Assembly: GCA_902573985.1 (NCBI GenBank)
Contig: CACGLS010000002.1
Span: 1-48,000 of the forward strand
Source of the DNA: an uncultured Pelagibacteraceae bacterium
GTDB lineage: Bacteria; Pseudomonadota; Alphaproteobacteria; Pelagibacterales; Pelagibacteraceae
Reading direction: 5' to 3'
DNA length: 48,000 nt
Positions 18,924-27,192 of the stretch are shown here, piece by piece. Under the pieces are notes generated by a model that was not told the DNA's origin, ran no database searches, and worked only from the letters and a program-made list of their open reading frames with translations. Within the stretch, counting starts at the first letter, position 1. The number at the start of each line of letters is the position of its first letter. The position numbers and the translations under genes were made by a program.

Positions 18924-20114
18924 ATGGGTGAAATAAATTTCTTTCCTGACGATTTAGAAATCAAAGATCAAAAGATTATTCTTAGATTAGATTTAAATGT
19001 TCCAATTAAAGACAAAGTTATAAAAGATAATACAAGAATAACTTTATGTTTACCTTTTATAAATAGACTAATTGAAAAAAAAGCAAAAATTATAATTATT
19101 AGTCATTTAGGTCGACCAAAAGGAATTAATGTCCCTGATCTGTCTTTAATACCTATCTACAAATATCTCAAAGATGCACTTAAAACTAATGTTTATTTTT
19201 TTAGAGGAACTTTTGATGGTGAAACTAAAGAAAAATTTTCTCATCTAAAAGGAGGTGAGGTAATATTAATTGAGAATATAAGATTTTTTAAAGAAGAAAC
19301 CGAAGATGGCCAAAATTTTTCAAAAAAGTTAGGAGAACTTGGGGATATTTATATTAATGATGCGTTTTCATGCTCCCATAGGAAACAAGCTTCTGTGCAT
19401 AGTATAACAAAATTCGTAAAAAAAAGTTATGCTGGTCCATTATTAAAAAAAGAAATAGAGGCAATAAATCTTGTTATAAAAAATAAAAAAGAACCAGTCA
19501 CTTGCATTATTGGAGGATCAAAAATTTCTACAAAGATTAATGTTATTATTAATCTTTTAAAAAAAGTAAACAATATAGTAATTGTTGGGGCAATGGCTAA
19601 TAATTTCTTCGTTCATAAGAATTTAAAAGTTGGTAAATCTTTAATTGAAAAAAATACAAAAGAGATAATAGCAAATATTTATAAAAAAGCAGAGGAATAT
19701 AATTGTAATATATTAATACCTGAAGACTGCATGGTAGGAACAGATTTTGAAGGTACCGGTAGAAATAAAAATCTTGGTGAAATTGAAGAAAATGAAATAA
19801 TTTTAGATATTGGCTTCAATACAATTAAAAAAATTCAAAAAAAGATTAACGAGTCAAATACTGTTCTGTGGAATGGACCCGCCGGGTATTTTGAAAATAA
19901 GAACTTCTTAAAAGGTACATTATCGATTGCAGAAAACATCTCTAAAAATACTATTGAAAAATCTCTAATATCTATTCTTGGAGGTGGAGACACTCTCGCA
20001 GCAATAAATAAAAGTGATGACAAACTTACTTTCTCTCACTTATCAACAGCGGGAGGAGCATTTTTAGAGTACTTAGAAGGAAAAGACTTGCCTGGTATAA
20101 GTGTTTTAAAATAA
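18924..20114 (+). CDS. pgk: phosphoglycerate kinase
   Basis: Pgk interconverts 1,3-bisphosphoglycerate plus ADP and 3-phosphoglycerate plus ATP. The 396-residue two-domain protein has the N-terminal substrate motifs LRLDLNVPIKD, ISHLGRPKG and ENIRFFKEE, the hinge NDAFSCSHRKQASV, and the nucleotide-binding VLWNGPAGYFE and GGGDTLAAI plus STAGGAFLEYLEG. It follows tkt by 9 bases; the gap gene that often sits between tkt and pgk in alphaproteobacteria is missing here. Confidence 0.96.
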   Translation: MGEINFFPDDLEIKDQKIILRLDLNVPIKDKVIKDNTRITLCLPFINRLIEKKAKIIIISHLGRPKGINVPDLSLIPIYKYLKDALKTNVYFFRGTFDGETKEKFSHLKGGEVILIENIRFFKEETEDGQNFSKKLGELGDIYINDAFSCSHRKQASVHSITKFVKKSYAGPLLKKEIEAINLVIKNKKEPVTCIIGGSKISTKINVIINLLKKVNNIVIVGAMANNFFVHKNLKVGKSLIEKNTKEIIANIYKKAEEYNCNILIPEDCMVGTDFEGTGRNKNLGEIEENEIILDIGFNTIKKIQKKINESNTVLWNGPAGYFENKNFLKGTLSIAENISKNTIEKSLISILGGGDTLAAINKSDDKLTFSHLSTAGGAFLEYLEGKDLPGISVLK

Positions 20115-20123
20115 ATAATCGCT

Positions 20124-21140
20124 ATGACATTAAATGAAATAGCTAAAAAAATGTGCACTAAAGGAAAAGGAATCCTTGCTGCAGATGAAAGTACTGGAAC
20201 GATAGCTAAAAGATTTAAAAGTATAAATGTTGAAAACATAGAAAAAAATAGACTAAATTTTAGACAAACTCTTTTTAATTCAAGTGCTATGAAAGATTTT
20301 ATTGGGGGAGTAATTTTATTTGATGAAACAATAAGACAAAAAACTACCTTCGGTCCATCAATTCCAGAATTAATCTCTAAACATGGAGCTGTACCAGGAA
20401 TTAAAGTTGATAAAGGCGCTAAACCTCTTGCTGGATCCAGTGATGAAACTGTAACAGAAGGTTTAGATGGTTTACGCGAAAGATTAAAGGAGTATTATGA
20501 TTTGGGTGCGCGGTTCACAAAATGGAGAGCTGTCTATAAAATTTCAGATAGATTTCCATCTGCCCAATCTATTAAATCAAATGCCCACGCATTAGCAAGA
20601 TACGCTGCATTAGTTCAAGAAGCTAAAATGGTACCGATAGTCGAACCAGAAGTTTTGATGGACGGTTCACATAACATTGATAAATGCTATCAAGTTACAA
20701 CAAATGTACTTAATGAGTGTTATAAAGAACTAGAAATACATAAAGTTGATTTGAAAGGAACTGTTCTTAAACCTAATATGATCATTCCTGGCTCAGAGTG
20801 TAAAGATAAATCTAGTACTGAAGAAATTGCTAAGAAAACTATAGATTGTTTGAAAAAAAATGTACCAGCTGAAGTGCCAGGCATAGCTTTTTTATCTGGC
20901 GGGCAGTCGGAAATAGAGTCAAGTAAAAATCTAAATGAAATAAATAAAATAAATGACAGTAATTTTTTAATTACTTTCTCTTACGGAAGAGGGTTGCAAG
21001 CAAGTGCATTAAAGGAATTTGGAAAAAATCAAGAAAATTTAGAAAATATACAAAAAGCTTTTAACCATAGAGCTAAAATGAATGGTCTGTCATCTAAAGG
21101 GGAGTGGTCTGAAAAATTAGAGAAAGAATTTGCGGCCTGA
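20124..21140 (+). CDS. fba: fructose-bisphosphate aldolase, class I
   Basis: This is a Schiff-base (class I) aldolase that splits or forms fructose-1,6-bisphosphate. The 338-residue protein has GKGILAADESTGTIAKRF at about residues 14-31, FTKWRAVYKIS with an active-site Lys, PIVEPEVLMDG, the Schiff-base lysine segment TVLKPNMIIPG, and FLSGGQSE. It is 9 bases from pgk. In an organism believed to use an Entner-Doudoroff-like route its main role could be gluconeogenic; this is inference from SAR11 physiology. Confidence 0.95.
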   Translation: MTLNEIAKKMCTKGKGILAADESTGTIAKRFKSINVENIEKNRLNFRQTLFNSSAMKDFIGGVILFDETIRQKTTFGPSIPELISKHGAVPGIKVDKGAKPLAGSSDETVTEGLDGLRERLKEYYDLGARFTKWRAVYKISDRFPSAQSIKSNAHALARYAALVQEAKMVPIVEPEVLMDGSHNIDKCYQVTTNVLNECYKELEIHKVDLKGTVLKPNMIIPGSECKDKSSTEEIAKKTIDCLKKNVPAEVPGIAFLSGGQSEIESSKNLNEINKINDSNFLITFSYGRGLQASALKEFGKNQENLENIQKAFNHRAKMNGLSSKGEWSEKLEKEFAA

Positions 21141-21145
21141 AATCT

Positions 21146-21754
21146 TTGAAGAAATTAGTTTACTTAATTTCACCCAATAAAATTAATCAGAGTTTCTATA
21201 CTGGTTTAGATAGAGTGTTGTCTTTTGGAAATGTAGCTTTTTTCCAATTAAGACTGAAAAATACTCAAAAAAGAAAAATTTTAAAAATTGCTAAAAAAAT
21301 TTCAAAAATTACAAAAAAACACAAAGTAAAATTCATAATAAATGATAAATTGTCTTTAGCGCTAGAAACAAGATCTGATGGATGTCATATGGGTCAAAGT
21401 GATGGTTCTATTAAACATGCGCGAATAAAACTAAAAAAAAAAATTTTGGGTGTTACATGTCATAATTCAAAAAAACTAGCTCTGAGTGCAATAAAATATA
21501 AAGCAAATTATATTGCCTTTGGTTCTTTTTATAAATCAAAACTTAAACCAAATGCGATAAAAGCAAATTTAGAAACTCTTAAGTGGGCGAAAAAAACTTG
21601 TAATAATAAAATAGTTGCTATTGGTGGAATTAATAAAAATAATTACAAAAATATAATTAAAGCAGGCGCAAATTATATAGCGATCTCAAGTTATATTTGG
21701 AAAAATAGCTCAAAAAAACCTGAGATTGCTATAAAGGATTTTAATTTTCATTAG
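21146..21754 (+). CDS. thiE: thiamine-phosphate synthase-like protein (ThiE family)
   Basis: ThiE couples HMP-PP and thiazole phosphate into thiamine phosphate. This 202-residue barrel keeps the expected landmarks: FFQLRLKN, the diphosphate-binding segment FIINDKLSLAL, DGCHMGQSDGSI, GVTCHN, YIAFGSFYKS and VAIGGINKNN. Some classic residues are altered (QSD where HxGQxD is usual), so it may be a TenI/ThiE paralogue. The start is TTG at 21146, 5 bases after the fba stop; no ATG or GTG lies near. It marks the last core gene before the radical SAM/glycosyltransferase insert. Confidence 0.78.
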   Translation: MKKLVYLISPNKINQSFYTGLDRVLSFGNVAFFQLRLKNTQKRKILKIAKKISKITKKHKVKFIINDKLSLALETRSDGCHMGQSDGSIKHARIKLKKKILGVTCHNSKKLALSAIKYKANYIAFGSFYKSKLKPNAIKANLETLKWAKKTCNNKIVAIGGINKNNYKNIIKAGANYIAISSYIWKNSSKKPEIAIKDFNFH

Positions 21755-21843
21755 ATCAATATAAAAAAATAATTATTGCATTCAAATCTAAACTAAATTA
21801 TTACGTGTAATATAAATTTATATAAAATTAGTTTGGAGATTTA

Positions 21844-23073
21844 CTGAAAACACTTTCTAAAGATAATTTAAATACAATAAAAAATCAAAAGACTTACTTT
21901 TACGGTTTAAGTAATTTTACAAATTATGCAAATTTTGGTGCAAAGTTAAATAATATTAAAGTAGATGGAGTTTTTGATACTACCATTAAAAAAGGTGATG
22001 AAAATGTCGAAAACAGAGAAAAATGTCATGTAAATATATTAAGCCAAGAATATTTAGAAAAATTAGATAAAAACTCAAATTTTTTAATAACTTGTTCTCA
22101 CTATTTTTCAGTTGAAAGACATCTTAACTCATTTGGTTTTTATAATATTTATGACTCTTGTTTACTAATTAAAGATCATTTAGAAAAAAATAAACTGGAT
22201 AAGAGTGAAATGAAAGCTGTGGAAAGAGCTCACTCGGCTTTATTGGAAAAACGTAATCACGTAAACAAACAATTTACAAATTTTGTTATTCCTTCACTAG
22301 ATTTAATTCTAACAGAAAAGTGTACTTTAAAATGTGCTGACTGCTCTAATCTTATGCCTTATTTTAAGAGACCGGTAGATTCAGATTTAAATCAGATGCT
22401 CATGAATTTAAATTTAATTTTAGATAATATCGACCTACTAACAGAATTAAGAATATTAGGTGGCGAGCCTTTCATTTTTAGAAAAATAAATGAAATTCTC
22501 AAATTTGCTTCCTCACAGAAAAAAATTCCTAACATTGTTGTTTACACTAATGGAACAATAGTTCCTAGACCTGAAACTATAGAAAATTTAGTAAATGATA
22601 AAATTATTTTGGAGATTACGAATTACGGTAAATTATCAAGAAACTTTGATAAGTTAATTCAAACCTGTAAAGAAAATAACATAAATTATTTAATTAGAGA
22701 ACTGCCTGAAACTTGGGATGATAGTGCAAATATTATAGAACCAAAAAGGTCTCTAAAAGAGGATATCGCAATTTTTGAGGAATGTTGTGCAAAATATTTA
22801 TTTACTTTAATGCATGGTAAGTTGTACAGGTGTCCGTTTTCTGCAAGTTTAGACGCAATAAAAAAAGTAAATCTTTTGCCGAATAACTCAATAACAATTG
22901 ACAACACTTTAACTAAGGAAAAATTACAAAAGTATATTTATGGAAAAAATTTTATTGACTCCTGTAGATACTGTCTTGGAAGAAGTAAGCTCTTATCAAG
23001 GGTACGACCTGCAAGACAATCAAAAGTAATAAGAGAGCCTTTTAAAGTAATGCAAAATGCTGATCTAAAATAA
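21844..23073 (+). CDS. radical SAM/SPASM-like protein with N-terminal Rossmann-like domain, apparent CTG start
   Basis: From ATG 22210 a 287-residue radical SAM protein can be read, but the same frame stays open back to a TAG at 21829-21831 with no ATG, GTG or TTG. A GGAG motif (21835-21838) lies 5 bases before CTG 21844, giving 409 residues. Residues 1-120 look like a small nucleotide-binding domain (TYFYGLSNFTNYANFG, VDGVFDT, FLITCSHYFSVERHLNSFGF). The radical SAM core has CTLKCADC (Cys160, 164, 167) and LGGEPF. Late cysteines (about 314, 315, 330, 374, 377) suggest a SPASM-like auxiliary cluster. It is encoded with a glycosyltransferase and probably modifies a sugar or peptide; the substrate is unknown. 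Confidence 0.72.
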   Translation: MKTLSKDNLNTIKNQKTYFYGLSNFTNYANFGAKLNNIKVDGVFDTTIKKGDENVENREKCHVNILSQEYLEKLDKNSNFLITCSHYFSVERHLNSFGFYNIYDSCLLIKDHLEKNKLDKSEMKAVERAHSALLEKRNHVNKQFTNFVIPSLDLILTEKCTLKCADCSNLMPYFKRPVDSDLNQMLMNLNLILDNIDLLTELRILGGEPFIFRKINEILKFASSQKKIPNIVVYTNGTIVPRPETIENLVNDKIILEITNYGKLSRNFDKLIQTCKENNINYLIRELPETWDDSANIIEPKRSLKEDIAIFEECCAKYLFTLMHGKLYRCPFSASLDAIKKVNLLPNNSITIDNTLTKEKLQKYIYGKNFIDSCRYCLGRSKLLSRVRPARQSKVIREPFKVMQNADLK

Positions 23074-23089
23074 AATCTTGTAGGGTAAA

Positions 23090-24394
23090 ATGGATTTATC
23101 AATAATAATTCCAATCTATAACACTTGGGCTAATGTAGAAAGAATATTAAAAAAAATTTATTTAAACAATCAAAGTTTCAAATTTGAAACTATTTTAATC
23201 GATGATTTCTCAAAAAATATACCCAATCAATTAGTAAAAGGAATAAAGAAAAATTACAATCCTAATATCTTTTTTTTAAAAAAAAATAACGGGCCGGGAC
23301 ATGCTAGGGATTTAGGGATAAAGAAAGCTAAAGGGAAATTTATTTGGTTGGTAGACTCTGATGATATGATTAAAGATATTTGGTCAAAAACATTTTATAA
23401 TTTTATAAATAGTGGACGCAAAGTGGATTTTGTAAGTTTCAATTCAATTACTTCACATCATGGTAAAATTAATAATGAAGATCAAGGTTTTGTAAATATT
23501 TCTCCAAATAAAATTAATTCAATCAAGAAAATATTTGAAAAAAATACAAACTTTGAAAATGTTAATTCAACTGTTTGGAGATTTTGGTTCAATAGAGATT
23601 TTGTTAAAAAAAATAAAATTTTTTTTGGTAAGCATAGACATTTTGAAGATGTGACATTTTTAAATAAAGTTTTTTTTAATTCAAAGTATTTTATTAAGTT
23701 AAATGAAGTCTGCTATAAACATTTGAGAAATGAAAACTCTTTATCAAATAATATAAAAATCCTTAAATCGAGAAGCTTAAACTTCTATTACGATTTGCTT
23801 CATTCAATTTTTGAAATAGTAAAATTAATATCAAAAACGAAAAAAAAATTCATACTTAAATTTCTTATTTATAGATGCTCCAGGGACTTAGCTGATCTTA
23901 CATCGTATTTGTTATTACTTAAAGAGTCTGATTACTTGTTTATAAAAATTCATAAAAGATGGAAAAAATTAGCTCTACAATTATTATCTAATGATCAAAA
24001 TAAAAAAAATAAAAATCTTTTAGTGAAAGAATGTGATCTATTTTTATCTAGTTCTCTTTTTAAACTAAAAAATCATTATTTCGATTTAAGCAAAATTAAA
24101 AAAAAGATAAAAGAAAAACCACAAAGATTTTTTATCCATTGTCATTCTGTTCGATCAATAATATGTTCGCTTTTATTGCAAGGAAAAAATTTAAAATTTT
24201 TAGGTTTCGTAGACACTTATGATAATAATTATATTGACCCTATTACTAAGAAAAAAGTTGTGGGAAGCTTAAGTTATTTTAAAAAAAATTCTGATTTAAT
24301 ATTTATAGTTAATAGAAAAAAAAAAATTTCTAAAAATATTCGAAAAAATTATTTATTAAATGGTTTTTTAAAAAAAAATATAATACAAATATAA
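23090..24394 (+). CDS. family 2 glycosyltransferase with C-terminal Rossmann-like domain
   Basis: The 434-residue protein starts with a GT-A fold: SIIIPIYNTWANVERIL, ILIDDFS, NGPGHARDLGIKKAKGKFIWLVDSDD (acceptor and metal-binding region with the DSDD motif). The middle is basic and helical. The C-terminal 90 residues (FFIHCHSVRSIICSLLLQG, LKFLGFVDTYDNN, VVGSLSYFKKNSDLIFIV) resemble the small Rossmann-like domain found at the N-terminus of the preceding radical SAM protein. It follows that gene by 16 bases; the pair is an insert between thiE and efp. Donor and acceptor are unknown. Confidence 0.82.
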   Translation: MDLSIIIPIYNTWANVERILKKIYLNNQSFKFETILIDDFSKNIPNQLVKGIKKNYNPNIFFLKKNNGPGHARDLGIKKAKGKFIWLVDSDDMIKDIWSKTFYNFINSGRKVDFVSFNSITSHHGKINNEDQGFVNISPNKINSIKKIFEKNTNFENVNSTVWRFWFNRDFVKKNKIFFGKHRHFEDVTFLNKVFFNSKYFIKLNEVCYKHLRNENSLSNNIKILKSRSLNFYYDLLHSIFEIVKLISKTKKKFILKFLIYRCSRDLADLTSYLLLLKESDYLFIKIHKRWKKLALQLLSNDQNKKNKNLLVKECDLFLSSSLFKLKNHYFDLSKIKKKIKEKPQRFFIHCHSVRSIICSLLLQGKNLKFLGFVDTYDNNYIDPITKKKVVGSLSYFKKNSDLIFIVNRKKKISKNIRKNYLLNGFLKKNIIQI

Positions 24395-24426
24395 AACTTA
24401 ATAAATTTAATAACTTATTTTAATTT

Positions 24427-24990
24427 ATGAAAATATCAGCAGTAGAAATAAGACCAGGGATGATCATAGAGTATAAAAATGATCTTTGGAGTGTATTAAA
24501 AACTCAACACGTAAAACCTGGTAAAGGTGGAGCATTTAATCAGGTTGAGCTTAAAAGTGTTTTAAAAGGAACAAAATTAAATGAAAGGTTTAGGTCTAAT
24601 GATGTATTAGATAAAGCTGAACTAGATGAAAAAAAATTTAATTTTCTTTATATTGATGGAGAAAATTGTCATTTTATGGAAAACAAAACATTTGAGCAAG
24701 TTGAAATGCCTAAATCTCTCACAGGAGAACGGTATAAGTTGCTTAAAGAGAATTTGGAAGTAACAATTACATTCATGAGAGAAAAACCTATTTCAATGGA
24801 GCTCCCAACAAACATAGAGTGTGAGATAAAATCTACTGATGCTGCAATAAAAAAACAAACTGCATCATCTTCCTACAAACCTGCAATTCTAGATTGTGGA
24901 ATAAAAATTAATGTTCCTCCTTTTATTGAAAGTGGAGAAAAAATTGTCATTGATACTAGAACACTAGAGTACGTAAAAAGAGTTAGTTAA
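24427..24990 (+). CDS. efp: translation elongation factor P
   Basis: EF-P rescues ribosomes stalled at polyproline stretches. The 187-residue three-domain protein carries the tip loop VKPGKGGAF with Lys33, the residue that is modified in other bacteria, and the C-terminal VPPFIESGEKIVIDTRTLEYVKR signature. No epmA/epmB modification genes are visible in the window. It overlaps suhB by one base (TAATG), suggesting coupling. Confidence 0.97.
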   Translation: MKISAVEIRPGMIIEYKNDLWSVLKTQHVKPGKGGAFNQVELKSVLKGTKLNERFRSNDVLDKAELDEKKFNFLYIDGENCHFMENKTFEQVEMPKSLTGERYKLLKENLEVTITFMREKPISMELPTNIECEIKSTDAAIKKQTASSSYKPAILDCGIKINVPPFIESGEKIVIDTRTLEYVKRVS

Positions 24991-25775
24991 TGCGATTAAA
25001 TTCTCCTAAAATTAATTTGATTATAAAAGCATGTATGAAGGCCTCAAGATCTCTTATAAGAGACTTTGGTGAACTAGAGAATTTGCAAGTTTCTACAAAA
25101 GCACCTGGGGATTTTGTTTCATCGGCTGATAAAAGGACTGAGAAAATAATTATTGATGAATTACAAAGAGCTCATCCTGAATATGGAATTTTGACAGAAG
25201 AGACAGGGAGTATAAATCCGTCGAATTTATCCAATAGATGGATTATCGATCCTATCGACGGAACAATGAATTTTTTAAATGGCATTCCACAATTTGCAAT
25301 CTCAATAGGATATGAGGAGGATAAAGAAATAAGATGTGGAGTTATCTTTAATCCTGTTACAAACGAGATGTTTTGCGCTGAAAAAGGAAACGGAGCATTT
25401 TTAAACAATTCAAGAATAAGAGTTTCAAATAAAAAGAAAATTCAAGAAGCAATAATAGTAACAGGTGGTCCAAAACAGACTAGTGAAGTAAAAGACAAAA
25501 TTTTGTCTGAATATATCAAAGTATCTAAAAAGGTCTCCAATGTAAGGAAGTTTGGGAGCGCAGCATTGGATATGGCTTACGTAGCATGTGGTAGGTTTGA
25601 TGGATATTGGCAGAGAGATTTAAATATATGGGATGTTGCAGCTGGGATTATTATAGTAAAAGAGGCAGGAGGATTTGTTGATTTTTTTGATCAAAGTGAT
25701 GCATCGCCATTAAAAAAGAATATTTTAGCCTCTAATTCTAATATTAATAGAGAATTTAAAGAGCTTATTCTTTAA
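24990..25775 (+). CDS. suhB: inositol-1-monophosphatase family protein SuhB
   Basis: This is a Mg-dependent phosphatase of the IMPase family, which in E. coli also acts in rRNA antitermination complexes. The 261-residue protein has the metal site segments ILTEETG, WIIDPIDGTMNFLNGIP and the C-terminal WDVAAGIIIVKEAGG. The active-site acidic residues are intact. It is encoded directly after efp, a frequent alphaproteobacterial arrangement, and before rpmE. Confidence 0.93.
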   Translation: MRLNSPKINLIIKACMKASRSLIRDFGELENLQVSTKAPGDFVSSADKRTEKIIIDELQRAHPEYGILTEETGSINPSNLSNRWIIDPIDGTMNFLNGIPQFAISIGYEEDKEIRCGVIFNPVTNEMFCAEKGNGAFLNNSRIRVSNKKKIQEAIIVTGGPKQTSEVKDKILSEYIKVSKKVSNVRKFGSAALDMAYVACGRFDGYWQRDLNIWDVAAGIIIVKEAGGFVDFFDQSDASPLKKNILASNSNINREFKELIL

Positions 25776-25819
25776 TAAATATATTGAGTAAAAACAATTA
25801 TTAATATAAAACACCGCAA

Positions 25820-26044
25820 ATGAAAAAGAATATACATCCTAATTATCACAAAATTAAAGTTGTCATGACTGACGGGACAGAATTTGAAACAAGGTCAACT
25901 TGGGGTAAAGAAAATGACACTCTAAAATTAGATATTGATCCGAAATCACATTATGCTTGGACAGGGGGTGCTCAAAAAGTATTAGATAAAGGAAGAGTAA
26001 GCAAATACAATAAAAGGTTTGGAAACCTAAGATCAAAAAAATAG
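25820..26044 (+). CDS. rpmE: 50S ribosomal protein L31
   Basis: This 74-residue protein has the bL31 start [29 protein letters not shown] and the C-terminal [21 protein letters not shown]. It lacks the zinc-binding cysteines, so it is a zinc-independent C-minus form. It is followed after 3 bases by the DUF1013 gene. Confidence 0.96.
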   Translation: MKKNIHPNYHKIKVVMTDGTEFETRSTWGKENDTLKLDIDPKSHYAWTGGAQKVLDKGRVSKYNKRFGNLRSKK

Positions 26045-26047
26045 ATT

Positions 26048-26632
26048 ATGTCAGAAACACCATTTATGCCAAAAGCAACTGCCGTTTGGCTAGTAGAAAA
26101 TACCACATTATCTTTTAAACAAATTGCAGAATTTTGCGACCTTCATGAGCTTGAAGTAAAGGGAATTGCAGATGGAGATGTAGCTAAAGGTATCAAAGCT
26201 TATAATCCTATACTTGCAGGACAACTCTCTAGGGAAGAAATTGAACAGTGCTCGAAAGACCCTAACAAAAAACTTAGTTTATTAAAAAAAATTGATGAGG
26301 TACAACTTAAAGAGAGAAAAAAACCAAAATATACACCTTTATCAAAAAGACAAGACAGACCTGATGCAATTCTATGGTTGTGTAAGAATGCTTCTGAACT
26401 AACTGATGGTCAAATATCTAAGCTAGTTGGTAGCACTAAGGGAACTGTATCTTTAATAAGAAAAAGAAGCTACTGGAACTTTTCAAATCTTAAACCAAGA
26501 GACCCCGTAATACTAGCTTTATGCACTCAAGAAGCTTTTCAAAAAAGTTTAGAAAAAGCAAAAAGAAGAATTGAAAGAGAGAAAAAAGCTAAAATTCGAG
26601 AGGAAAAAAAGGCTCAAGAAGCTTCACTATAG
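26048..26632 (+). CDS. DUF1013 family protein (TrcR-like cell cycle regulator)
   Basis: This 194-residue cytoplasmic protein begins MPKATAVWLVENTTLSFKQIAEFCDLHELEVKGIADG, characteristic of the alphaproteobacterial DUF1013 family that current annotation names cell cycle transcriptional regulator TrcR. Two helix-turn-helix-like segments are visible (about 20-40: LSFKQIAEFCDLHELEVKGI; about 115-135: LTDGQISKLVGSTKGTVSLI). The last 30 residues are highly basic and helical (nucleic-acid binding or disordered). It sits among translation genes. Confidence 0.85.
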   Translation: MSETPFMPKATAVWLVENTTLSFKQIAEFCDLHELEVKGIADGDVAKGIKAYNPILAGQLSREEIEQCSKDPNKKLSLLKKIDEVQLKERKKPKYTPLSKRQDRPDAILWLCKNASELTDGQISKLVGSTKGTVSLIRKRSYWNFSNLKPRDPVILALCTQEAFQKSLEKAKRRIEREKKAKIREEKKAQEASL

Positions 26633-26683
26633 ACAAATTTAGTATCAAATGATAACAACCATGAAAATTAACTGGAGGTATTT

Positions 26684-26878
26684 ATTAAAATAGACGTAAA
26701 AGATAACAACGTTGAGCAAGCAATAAGAGTATTAAAAAGAAAACTCCAAAAAGAGGGATTTTTCAAAGTTATGAAAATGAAAAGCACATATGAAAAACCT
26801 TCGGAAAAGAAAAAAAGAGTTCAAACAGAAAATATAAAAAGAATTAAAAAACTACAAAAACTTAGAAACAGGTATTAG
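26684..26878 (+). CDS. rpsU: 30S ribosomal protein S21, ATT start codon
   Basis: The frame reads IDVKDNNVEQAIRVLKRKLQ, EGFFKVMKMKSTYEKP, then a basic RIKKLQKLRNRY tail: a complete bS21 of 64 residues. No ATG, GTG or TTG is available; an in-frame TAA lies at 26669-26671. A strong GGAGG (26674-26678) sits 5 bases before ATT 26684-26686, so ATT is the best start. An ATT start is best known from infC, where IF3 discriminates against it. A 10-codon ATG frame (26661-26693) overlaps the ribosome site in another frame. The cold-shock gene follows. Confidence 0.88.
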   Translation: MKIDVKDNNVEQAIRVLKRKLQKEGFFKVMKMKSTYEKPSEKKKRVQTENIKRIKKLQKLRNRY

Positions 26879-26894
26879 AATGAGAGGATTAACA

Positions 26895-27098
26895 ATGCCA
26901 TCTGGTAAAATAAAATGGTTTAACGCCAAAAAAGGTTACGGATTTATAACAGATAATAAAACAAAAAAAGATATTTTCCTTCACGTTTCGGCACTTGAAG
27001 ACTCAAAGCTTAGAGTGTTGAAAGAAGACCAAACAATCTTTTACGATATTAAAGAAGAAAAAGATAAGCTTCAGGCGATAAATATTAAAAAAAAATAA
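26895..27098 (+). CDS. cold-shock domain protein
   Basis: This 67-residue single CSD protein has RNP1 KGYGFIT and RNP2 DIFLHVS, so it binds single-stranded RNA/DNA as a chaperone. ATG 26895 is preferred over ATG 26880: AGAGGA (26883-26888) is well placed 6 bases before it and the product then begins PSGKIKWFNAKKGYGFI like the family. It lies 16 bases after rpsU and 5 bases before the initiator tRNA, so it is probably on the same transcript. Confidence 0.92.
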   Translation: MPSGKIKWFNAKKGYGFITDNKTKKDIFLHVSALEDSKLRVLKEDQTIFYDIKEEKDKLQAINIKKK

Positions 27099-27103
27099 CT
27101 TAG

Positions 27104-27180
<77 letters not shown>

Positions 27181-27192
27181 AAAAATTCTGAT

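Noticed and set aside
22210-23073. Reading the radical SAM gene from the first ATG at 22210
   Set aside because: It leaves 366 open, protein-like bases upstream unexplained and has no Shine-Dalgarno; the CTG at 21844 has GGAG at good spacing. Kept as an alternative only.
26880-26895. A cold-shock protein start at ATG 26880
   Set aside because: It overlaps the proposed ribosome site; AGAGGA is properly spaced for ATG 26895 and the shorter product matches the family start.
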